This document shows, piece by piece, positions 44,301-56,300 of a stretch of 64,000 nt of DNA; positions within the stretch are counted from its first letter, which is position 1, and the number at the start of each line of letters is the position of its first letter. The notes under the pieces are model-generated. The model did not search any database, had not been told where the DNA came from, and saw nothing but the letters and a program-made list of their open reading frames with translations. The stretch comes from Acanthopleura granulata. Its lineage: Eukaryota > Mollusca > Polyplacophora > Chitonida > Chitonidae. The translations under genes and the position numbers were made by a program. The stretch is taken from contig JABBOT010000001.1 in the NCBI GenBank assembly GCA_016165875.1, forward strand, positions 45,435,250-45,499,249. The letters are read 5' to 3'.

Positions 44301-47300
44301 TGCCAACTCACCTCCAACAGAGTGTCTAAGCTAATGCTCGGCTTCCGGAATCTTAGAAAAAAAATAAATTAGAGCACCACAGTTGGTAAACAACAATGTT
44401 GAGCCAATCTTAATAAAACTGGAGGTTTAATTCCACTGAAACAAAAATCTGACTGACAGAAAAACCCAAATTAATAACTTTCACTTTCACAAAAGTGAGA
44501 GATAAAAAGGCAAGAAAATTCAATTTCAAACCAGATCTGGTATTAAAACAGAAATTTCCCTTGGAATTTATGGGACAAATATAACGTAACAGTCCAAAAA
44601 GCTCATTGTTCAGAGGTTGAACATTGCCAGATCTTACCTGGATAGGCCTGCAAACATGACACTGGTGTCAGCCATCAATGATTGCCTCTTTATCCTGCTG
44701 GGGACAGGAGATTCGGGAGGTTTAGCAGAAACTGCTGGCATGCTGTCTGTTTTGTTGAGATCCTTCAAAACATCATAGTTGATTTTGTTGGATATTTTTT
44801 TCTGCTGTAACATTTGTTCTATGGCTTCTTTGGCAGTGTTGGCCTGGATAGGCTGCTTCTTCTTGTTCTTCCGTTTCTGTCATTCAACAGACGTAACAGT
44901 TTTAACACTTGAACTAGGGAACACAAAATGAATCCCCACACAAAATTTCATCAAAATCAGAAGATATTTCAAACTGTAACTGCACAAAAACCAACAAAAA
45001 TCACTGAAGTCTATTGTTAAATACTTATTTATTTATTTATTTGATTGGTGTTTTATGCCATACTCTATATATGGCAAATAAGTGAATAATTCACTAATAC
45101 GATGGCAGCCAGCATTGTAGTGGGAGGAAGCCAGGCAGAGCCCGCGGGGAAACCCACAACCATCCGAATACTGCTGGTGGACCTCACCATGTACTTGTTA
45201 AATATGAAAGAGGAGTTACTGCAGAAGAAATAACAGTGATGGACCCAACTTACTATCTTCCATTTCACTGTAGGCTGGGATAATAAGCAACATAGTCACA
45301 TGTTATGGCAACAAGTACTTCTCAAATAAGAGGCTATACACTGTTAAGACCTAAACCAAATCAAAATGGCTCAGATTTTTCAAAATGACACAGCTTCAAT
45401 ATAGCCTAGTCATTGTAACTGGTGGGGAAGATCCTTACTAATGCTGCTGCCTACAGCATCCTTCTCAATGCGGCTCAGTGACCCCTGAACAATGAGCCAC
45501 TCACCTATTAGATGGGAGCTTTGACTTCAAGGGTTTGGTGTTAAACACCAGTGATATAAATAAATATACTAGGGAGGTCAATTTCTGACTAATAAAATTT
45601 CTCACACTTGAAAAATATACCTTCTTTTCAGGTTTGTTTATGTTTTCTTCTCTCTCCTTGGCTTCTCTCTCCTCTTTCTCTGGAAAGTTTATAGAAGTAC
45701 ATCAACAACGGAGACATCAGTGAAGTTACTAACGTACAGAAAATTGTAAAACATCACAGACCCAATCAAAAGAAACCATAAAAAGTTGAATTGTTTCAGA
45801 GTTTACAATTTTAGTTAAGGTACCACAACTTTCGCTGATCAAGTCCGCTAAATCGCTGGTCAATCTGCCATTAAATAATAGACCATACACAGTTGGACCA
45901 ATGAAGCAACAGGAGTTGGGGGTGAGGCATTAGGCACCTGGCACAGAGCAGTGGTCTTGAACACACTATCTGACTCGCAACCATTACTGGTGGGTTATGG
46001 GTACAGCAAAACACCCCAAATGAGCTTTATAAATGACTCCCCCCTCAAATACTACAAACACTTTCAAATCTTAAGTCCTCTACGTTGTACTTACCTTTTT
46101 GCTCCTGTAGGTAATCTGCATTAGCTATCATCCACAACTTTGTTTTCACTTCTACCTCTTCTTTACCAAGAATCCACTGAAATTGAAATGTAGCATTTGT
46201 TAGGAGCACACAGATATTGCGTTTGCTTGCTTGCTGGCTTTGGGTTTCAATATCACTTCATTGTAGGAGAATTCTTTTTGCTTTTTTGGTTGGCACACTT
46301 AAAGTGATTGTAAGCCAATGTAAGGCATAGTGTAAGTGGCTATGTGGCAATGTGAGGCACAGCTGAGGTTGCAGTAGGCCAATCTGTGGCACAGCAGAGG
46401 TGGCAGTAGGCCAATCTGAGGTACAGCTCAGCAGACAAATCTGAGGTACAGCTCAGGTGCCCAGCATTATGGTAGAAGGAAAATGGGCAGAGCCTGCGTG
46501 AAAGCCATGACCATTCGCAGATTTCTGGCAGACCTTCCCACATACGGTGCTAAAGGAAGCCATCATGAGCTGGAATGAACTAACAACAACCACGCCAGTG
46601 AGAGGAACAGGGTCATAACGTCGCACTAGCGCGCTAACACCCTCGGCCACGGAGACACCAGGCACATCTGAGACACAGTTCAGGTGGCAGTAGGCCAATC
46701 AGAGGCACAGTCGAAGTGGTTGTAAGCTAACCTGAGGCACAGCTCAGGTGGCTGTAGGCCAATTTGAGGCACAGGGCTATGAGGCCAATCTGAGGCACAG
46801 CTAAACTGAATGTAAGCCAGCCTAAGGCACAGTGCAACTGGCTATGAGAGCAATCTGAGGCATTGCTTTGGTGGCAGTAGGCCAATCTGAGGCACAGATC
46901 AGGTGGCAGTAGGCTAATCTGAGGCACAGCTCAGGTGAATCTGAGGCACAGATCAGCTGGCCTTCAGGCCAAGCTAAGGCACAGCTCAGTGGTAGTGGGC
47001 TAATCTGAAGCACAGCTCAAATGAATTAGGCTAATCCGAGGCACAGCTGAAGTGGCTATAAAGCCAGTGTGAGGCACAATTACATGTAAACAGAATAACG
47101 GGACTGTGAGCCAATCAATTTCCTTGTGGAATTCCATTAAAGACTTGTTTGTTGCTTGATTTTGAGACTATTGCCCAGTAGATGCCAGGTAATGGGATAC
47201 CTTATTGATTGTTTCATTAATTGGTGTTTAACTTTACTACTCTTTTCCAGTATTTTTTACTTACATGTAAATGATTGCAGTCGGGTTTGTGGGTGAATGA

Positions 47301-50300
47301 AACTAGATGGCCCCAGGGAAAACCACCAAAACCTATTGGCTTAATGCCTCTGCCCAAACAGCCAAAGCTGAATCCCGACAAACAACCTCATCATCAAGGA
47401 CTTGAGGAAACAGGATACAGTGTGAGGTTTGGCAAGGCTTGCCTCACCACGGAGGCTCAAAACAAAATCATGTGTTCCTTCACATGTATAGAGGAAATGT
47501 ATAATTTGTCTTCTCAAAGGTCTCTCTCCATACTGTGTGTTCTTTACAAATAATATGAGCAGCTTAAGGGGTTAACCAGGTGAAAGGTCACAGATATGTA
47601 TACTTTGTTACCTAAATGCAGTGTCAGAAATCATTAATCTCATCGGATTCGTTGCAATATTTCAACATAAGACTAGCTAGTTACCTTATGTAGTCTTTCA
47701 AATCTGCTGATCTAAATATTTTTCTATGGTAAATGTTGACTTTTATTGCAAATTCACTTCTCTAATGAAGCTCCATAGGAATTGGTATCCACAATGGACT
47801 GTACTCCCCTGCTTTCTCTAAAATATACATATGAAGAATAAATCCTGTTAGCCTCACTAGTTAGCAAGGAAACTTACAGCGTCCAGCTCTTCATCGTCAA
47901 TGCCCGTCAGGTCTAGTTCTCCATCCTCGTCACCTGTCGCTGAACACAAACATCGATGCACACAGCTACCTTCACAAATACTAAGCTTAATAAATATATG
48001 TGCCTGATAATATCCCACTGCAAAGGGCTTCAGTCCTGAAAGAACATGCCTCTTCCAGAGGCCCGAAAAAGTTTACTTCCCTCACAGAGGACTACAGTCA
48101 GGAGCCATTTACCATTTTCAGAGACAGTCACACAGAATATTTACAGCTTGGACCTTGTTTATTAGGTACACATACTGAAAAGGCACACAATGGTGGTGAA
48201 AGCACAGCAACAAACGTCAATATTAATGTATGAATGACCTAAAATTTCACACGATAAATGGACATTATTAGGACAAAAAAATGTAATAAAATATTACTTT
48301 TAACACTGACCTTAAACTTTTCCAGCAGGCTATCATTACAACATCTTTCTAAGGCTAAAACAACTCTCAGAATCATGAAATAGAAAATTGTAAGGCTTAG
48401 GAACTTTAAGGTAAAAGACAGCTCATGACTGAGGTACTCTTGATTAAAAAGATTACAAAATTCTCTTTTGAATGCAAAACTCTGTTTAAATTCATATGAA
48501 TTCTTAGCTGAAATATCATTGAAATCTTTGAAAATAATATTTTAATTATAACAAGTACATGAGTGAACAACATGGCAAAGTATTTCCAGACCACTGTGTT
48601 GTGGTGGGAGTAAGTTTCTTGACCATTTCATGTTATAAATTTACATATATACTTAAGTTTCAGTCACAACCCTAGCAGCTAACTACAGTTTCAAGTGACA
48701 GGAGTGTTCTGCACTTGGAAGAATTGTCATAGCCCACACTGAAAGGCTGCATTTTATGCTAGCTGACACAGCAGGGTGAAATGTAAATTTCCAGTGTTAG
48801 TGGCTGTTAGAGAAAATACCTCATCGAAATAAACATAATACTGTCCAACATTTTTGGCAAACTTAACTTTGAACTTGCTCTGTCTTTCACTTTAAGTATA
48901 TCTTTTTTGAAGCAATTAGTAACTTCATGATGATAATTGTAACAGCTACAGCATCCAGTCTGAAACCAAGTTCAAGCTAACTATTTTGCGGTATGCAAAT
49001 ACAACTACAAATTCCTTCGCTAAACCTAATATATTACCTTGAGTGTTATCGTCTCTCATGCATTCCTCCACACATTCTTTTATCCCAATACTAGCCGCTG
49101 TTGGTCCAGGGCCTACAACTACAGGCTCCAAACTAGATATAACATTGGTCAGCTCCTTTTCCACCAGCTCTGTTACCTCAGGGTCTCTCTCGTCAATCAC
49201 ATTCCTCGTGTGATTGTCCAAAGCAGTGGGTGTGTCTTGTGATGTGGGTGTGGCTTGTGATGTGAGAGTGGCCTGTTGTGCAGGAGTTGCCACTGAGGTG
49301 GAGTTGGTTTGTGAAGGGGGTGGAGTCAAGATACCCAAAGAAGGAAGTGCTGCCATGTCAGTCACTGAGCCATGATGTGTTAGTACAGGTGGAACTCTGA
49401 CTTCCTGCTCAGGTATATCCTCATTCTGTCCCTCCCCTGTTAACACGCATGCAAAACATAAGATACATATTAGTATCCAGTTTCAAAATGCCTCAGGTTA
49501 TTCATGACATTAATTATCAGAGAATTCACTGAAAGATGGATTTATAGAAAGTTTGCTGTATGTATAAAGGTGAAGTTTTCAACACTGTGAACATCTTCTG
49601 CAATGGGACAAAACTGTCATATGTTGCACAGTCATTTCTGTTTTCAACCAGTGTGGATTTAGACCCAAATCACCAATGAACTTTTCTCTCAGTTTACAAC
49701 AGATAGTTTACAAAATATAACTGACTGACAAAACAGATAGTTTACAAAACATCACTGACTGACAAAACAGACAGTTTACAAAACATCACTGACCGACAAA
49801 AAAAAAATAATAAAACAGAACACCTAACTTGTAGCAGTTTGGATCAAGTCCACAGATGGCGATAACTACCACAACTATTCTGATATCATCATAAGATAAC
49901 AGTGTTTTGAGGGGAGATATGTAAGGTGATAGATTTATTTTAAACAACAAAAAGAAAACAACCAAAGGTTCTGAAACTTTCGATTGCAAATATTTTATGC
50001 CTAATTTCAATACAGAATGGTGGAAAATATTGCAGACCATCACACCAATTTATTTTGCTTAAAAAAGTAAAGTACAAGTGTGAGTCAAATGATACTATAT
50101 TACTACTAATCAGCAACTGTTCTCCAGGTAGCAGTATTAAGAGTGGGGGTTCTGATGCACTTCCCAGCACAAGTTCTTACTGCATAGAAGCCATATGGTG
50201 TTCAGCTACATAGATAATTGGTGATTGTTTATGTAGACAGACACCCGTTCACATTCAGAGATGACTGGGATAGGCCGACCGACCCTCTGTTAGAGACCGA

Positions 50301-53300
50301 ACAGAAACATAACAAATCTTGACGGCAAAAAGAAAAGATGGCATCGACTGAGATGGTTCACCTCTTCTATCCCATGGCCACCCTGAGGCCCGATGATAAT
50401 CTCTATGCCAGGTGACTAGAGATCGAGCGGGCTGATCAGGCCGACCTCTTGGAGATTATCCATTAAAATATATTTGATTGGTGTTTTACGCTGTACTCAA
50501 GAATATTTCACTTATTTGACAGCAGCCAGCATTATGGTGGGAGGAAACCGAGCAGAGCCCAGGGAAAACCCCAAGACCATCCGCAGGTTGCTGGCAGACC
50601 TTCCCACATACAGCCAGAGAGGAAGCCAGCACGAGCTGGGCTTGAATCACAGCGACCGCATTAGTGGGAGGCTTCAGTCATTGCGCTGCATTAGCGCGCT
50701 AACCGACTCTTGGAGATGATCTTCAAGAATGAGATGACGCTTGAAGAACACGGTGGCATCATACCCAGTCCTATGCGCGCGTGCATTCAGAGAAGCATAT
50801 ACCTGCTCTGTAGGAGGATCCACGATCATGGTGTGATCACCCGCGAGATCATCGCAGATCCAACTTGTGCGTGAAGCTGCAACTGGATGGAAAACACACT
50901 CGCGGTCACTGCGAACCACGGCGTCTAGTAGCCAGCCCAATCTCTCAATTAGAGAATTGTGCAGGTATGGTATACCAATGATCATGAAAGGGCAGCGTCA
51001 TTGTGAATGGCTTCTCGTCGGCTCCCGAGAGCACTGCAGAAAAAGCTGCCTTGGCAATTTCTGCAGGATCCACCTTGTATACAGTGAGGAATTCCCCCAT
51101 CCCGACGCGCTGTCGAGGTGTAACATCAGGACACAGTCAGAGGGACACCTGTGCGGGCCTTGCGGGGCCGATCGGGCTCAAAAATATCTTGTCAGAGCTG
51201 AAGCCCAGGCAAGGCATATCTACCCCCTTTTTATGAGCGAGCTCCAACGTCGGTCAGTTGGGTAAATCCCCTTTTTGACTGATCACCGTGAACCCAGTTT
51301 CCATTCAAAGGAACGTGTGCCTACCGTATATCCATCTATATAGCTGGCACATGGTTGTTCATCCCCACGCTGCAGACCCTAGAGTTTTCCTTGAAAGGGT
51401 GCGCACCCAGATCCAAGAAAAGCTTGAAGAAGAACTCCGGGCCCTCGACGGTGTAATGTTCCAGCTTGCCCTCAAGGTCACAAAAAGTGCACTCTGTGTG
51501 CCCCTGTTGATGAAATTCGTCATTAATCCAGTCCAGACGCCTTCTTCTTTTTTGAAACCACGTCGCCTGCGCTGCCTGGAGCTGTTCTATAGCTTTATCG
51601 TGGCATTTACGCTCCGCACAACCTCAGAGCTTCGAAGAGCTGAGAAGAGAAAGTTACTACCTGAGAAGGCAAGTGCATTTACGAGAACACCTCCAACCAT
51701 CATAACGATCAAGGCCATTTCTACTGCATAATATCTGCTGGAATGATCCCCTATTTAATTAGCATGTTCATCGTGAGAGCCACGTCCATGACCACCATCC
51801 CAATATCACAGGGAGTAAAGTCTAGCTTGGGAGGGCACCTCCAATGACCATCTTACCCAATCTGGAGTACCCCATAGCTAAGCCAGAGATGACTGCACTG
51901 TTATACAGCGCGTTTACGAGCATCTTACCGTCGGTAGCTGGAGTTGTCATGTTGTTATTCCATATGGAAAAGATCGTGGGAATCTTTAATTGCTGAGCAG
52001 AGGGGGCTTAGAGGTGGCTTGTGCTGTTTTCTGTAGTTGCCCTGTAACAGGAAGACATGGCAGCTGCTGGTCATGAGTACATACATAATATACACCCGCA
52101 GGGAAGCTACCCCAAGGATATATTGGTTTGCTTTGTAACACCAGGAGACTCGGAAACAGGTTCTCCGTTCTGGTGGCCTCAAGGCCTCCTGCTGACCTGC
52201 TGTAGCAACACCATGGTTTTGTGATTCCTTGGCTGCCCGAAACTGTTCAAGCAGTCGTTCATGCTTGACCTTTCTGGCAGCGACCCCGGCACGACCCCGG
52301 CCGCCACCTTCTTTGAGCCTTTCATTCTCTTATGGTCTCTCACGGTGTCTCCTCCTGGGGGGGTTCGCTTGGTGCTCCGAAGGAAGAATCGGGTTCTCTG
52401 CCATTGTTCATTGTCCGAGGGCACTGTTGTCCAAATTGGCAGTGTCTGGCTGTGGTAAGAGCAGCTGTTAGCGGCGCTAGCAACATGCCGAAGTGATGAT
52501 AAAGCACACAGGAAGCACTACTAATCACATGCCAAAACACACGGGCCGATCTCCAGGTTGCAAGCACCAGCTAGTTCTGGAGTGTGATTGGAAGAAACAT
52601 GCTGGCCACTCCTGAGTACAACTGAAGTGCAGCTTGCCCTATCGTTTTCATCATGGCCACGCCTAGTCTTGCCTCGTAGACCTTCTCGACCTCATCCAAC
52701 AAGTCAATCTGGTCCACGGTCCATGCCTTCCCAAGATACTATTTGGCCTGGCCCCACTCCTACCAACGCATAAAGCCTTTCACAATGCAGAGGCGCGAGA
52801 TTGGCAACACACACTTCTGGCTGTTCCTCCAATGGCTCCTTCTGTTTCTTTTGACCAGTCGAGGATGCAGCCTCAGCGTCTTCGTCGATTAGTTCGTCCA
52901 GTCTGTCCATATTCGCTTGGCGAATAGTTTGAATCAAAGACCGCATGCAACGCGCAATATTGACCACTATCCTCTTAGCTCTAATACATTCGCATGCAGC
53001 CCATGCAATCATGCTAAAGGTGATTATTTGCAGGGAAAATTGTAACAGCCAGCTGCTTGAGTCTGTGGCTGCCAACAGTGTTTTGCACATTACAGCACGT
53101 GGTACGCAGCCGGCTGAGCAGTCTTCCACAGAAGCTTGGCATGCTTTGTTTGGGTCAGCTGCTGCTGTACTCTAGCCCGCTCTACCGGAGGGATTACATC
53201 ATTTTCTCAGGGGAATTCTTTATACGAGTCCCTGTCTTTGCAGTGGAAGATGGTGACACAGCTCGTCTGCTCATGTAGATTCTTCAGGACTGAGTTATAT

Positions 53301-56300
53301 TTCTGAGTACCCAGACGCTTTCCTGCACGTGCTGGTCTGAGAAGGCCTGCTCAGAGAGCATGTCTTTCTTTTTGGTCAGCACCTTCAAAGCCAAGTAGTC
53401 CTCAATGATGTATAGGGTTTGCTTGCCTTGGAACAGCTGGTAGAAGGCACGGAGGTAGTAATGGAGTCTTTCGAATGGGTCTACAACATAGACCTCTGGG
53501 TCGTTCCACACTCAGGGGCACTCTTGATACACCCAGTTGTACAGTATAGTGGGACACAGGACAACGTGTTGAAGCAAGCGGCAATAGGGGCCCTCCAGGA
53601 GGTTGAGAGTGAAAAGGGTTTTCCCTCACACCGTCATTCCGCAGATAATCGCTGAGTGGGGGCCCCTGGGCCAGAGGCCCACAGCATTAGTATAGCGCTG
53701 AGAATGAATCGGTCATCCCTGAGGTTGAGCTGGGCATCCATGACCACGTCAAGGTAGATGTTCATGGCGCCCGCCGCCTCTGCTGTTTTCATGATCTGAA
53801 TGGTCACCCCCTGACTGGTATTCTCGATGCATTGCCCGCAGCTGGTCGTCGTCCGTGGAGCGGAGGTCAAGCCACAGGGCGTACCTAGTGGTTACAAAGT
53901 CTCCAAGGGACACGTAGGCCAGCGCTAGGTCTTTTGCAACCATAGCCACCTCAGGATGGCGCTTGCAGCCCGCTGCAAAGAACTTCCTTGCCTAATCCCA
54001 CTGCTGTTAGGCACGCAGGCCTTGGCTGTACAGCTGTTTGGGGACCCCCTCGATTGTCACCTTCACCTTGGTTATGTTGGGGGTGTAGAAAGCCTCGGTG
54101 TTTCCCACCGGAAGGCCGCGGGTGGGTCCTCAAACAGCATCAAGATACCTTTCATACTGTGGGCAGTTACATTGCAGTTGATGTTCCACAGGGTATCGCT
54201 CTTGTCACGGCTGATTTTGCAGTGCCGGTGCACGTGGTCGTACAGTATTGCCAGGCAGCCGGCGTAGTGGTTATGGATTATCTGGGCCAGCTCGGACTGG
54301 GTGACCATGTCGTACTCCAGCCTGATGTTATCGATGGTGTAGCTGGTACTGCCGTTCCCTGTGGCCCAGATGACGCGGCTGTAGTCATTAGCTGGTATGA
54401 AGGTTAGCTGATATTCGAGCCTGTCTCCCAGGGCTGACTGGTAGAATGGCATATGGCTCTAAAGCAACTTGAAGTCGAGTGGGATGTAGTATTGGTTGCA
54501 CCATCCACTACACCAAGGCGGATTTTGGTCGCACTTCATTCCACCATAGTATCGATGCCCTGGTACAGGGCATTCTCTCTCTCCTGGGGTGTCTTCCAAA
54601 GGTCCATGTAACAGTGGTAGACGTCGATGTCCTCGATCAACATCACATCACTGCCACTGATCCTGACTGTGGTCTTCTTTACCACAGCATGGTCGAGGTT
54701 CTGGACTACTGTTCGCTTGTTGTCGTCCGAGGCCAGGGAGAATGTAAAAGCAAGTTTCAGGTCCCAGGGGCAATGACGTCATGGGGGCGAGATTTGGGAA
54801 CCAAACGAGAAGCTGTTGGTTTTGGTCGATCATACTGGGGTTGTTCGTCACGATGACCGACTTCTGCACACCTTTGGTTCCCAACTGATCTCGGAGCTTG
54901 CGGTGCAGATTGAGGTTGCGTCTGTATTGACTTATGTTTATTAAACACCTGTAGATATTATGAACTAATGCATGACTATATGATATCTTCAATATAATGG
55001 CGGATTTGATGTTGGGTCATCAAGATGATCTTGATATTCATGAGTCAGATGATGAGGGGACGCAAGAAACCTCATTCTCTTAAAGAATGGAGCAGCCGTA
55101 TGACAGCCAGGGGAGAGAAAAGCACACAATCACTTGCGCGTGAGGTCATACGGACAGCTGTAGACGACTATTATAAGGCCACTGAGGAATAATAAGGCGT
55201 GACCCCAGCTGCGAGGAGATATCATTCTGATTTCGAGCTGGCCGATAATTGACTACGCCTTGTGGCTTATCCCAACTTTGATATTATCAGCAAAAGTACA
55301 GGCAAGAAACTTTATCGACACTACAGAAGTAGTGTCTCGCCCCCATGACGTCATTGTCCCTGGGACCCTGAAACTTGCTTTTACATTCTCCCTGGCCTCG
55401 GACGACAACAAGCGAACAGTAGTCCAGAACCTCTACCATGCTGTGGTAAAGAAGACCACAGTCAGGATCAGTGGCAGTGATGTGATGTTGTGGCTTATCC
55501 CAACTTTGATATTATCAGCAAAAGTACAGGCAAGAAACTTTATCGACACTACAGAAGTGTTTTGGGGTGGGTTTCATCCGCGATGAACTTGGCTTTGTTG
55601 ATTGGAAGCGGGGCAAGCTGCCATCAAAAGTTGTGACTGTGCTTCAGCAAGGATGACCTAGGTGGAGCCGCAGCTACAGAGAATGTGGAACAAGCGGTGC
55701 AGAAAACATCACTCGCAACGATCGAAACAACGTTGACTGCATCTCAGATACAGGGGGCTCTCAGCACATATGGTGATCCCCCACTGCCCCTCCATGAATT
55801 GCTGGGGCTTGGTAAGGTAATACAGACCTTTAGAGTGGAGAACAACCTGGCTGGAACAAGTGCACTGAACAACGAAATTCCTTTGAAAGAAAGACAACTT
55901 GATGAGACTACCGATCAGATTTCCAGGCGCCACAATGCAGAAGAATTGCACACCCTTACGGACGAAAGAGCTACTCACCTTGAGGCTGCCTCTGCGACCC
56001 ATCCAGCTTTGCGCACACAAATCAACCGCACCTGAGAGACCATCAACTGCATCCTTCATGAGGGCACAACTCTTGCTGAACGTATACACACTCTATCCCG
56101 CGAGCAAAGCATCACGATCACTTCGATTCTCACTGTGATCGGAATGGCGGTATCAGCATTGGCATTTGGGCTCAACGGGGGCTCTGCTTCTGGCTAAGCC
56201 TGCTGGTAAAGCCGCAGCGGCCCTCCCAGGTATTATAGGGCACATCGTGTACTGGCTCCTCAGCACTTCAGGCAAAACCGTAAAATGGGTTGCCAAGAAT

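Noticed and set aside
46340..47013. Repetitive open frames with Leu/Cys-rich peptides
   Set aside because: Produced by the 33-36-bp minisatellite; the unit length and degeneracy make coding function unlikely.
50461..50706. A functional tRNA gene at the SINE head
   Set aside because: The head has A- and B-box-like sequence but no foldable cloverleaf that I could verify and continues into the SINE body.
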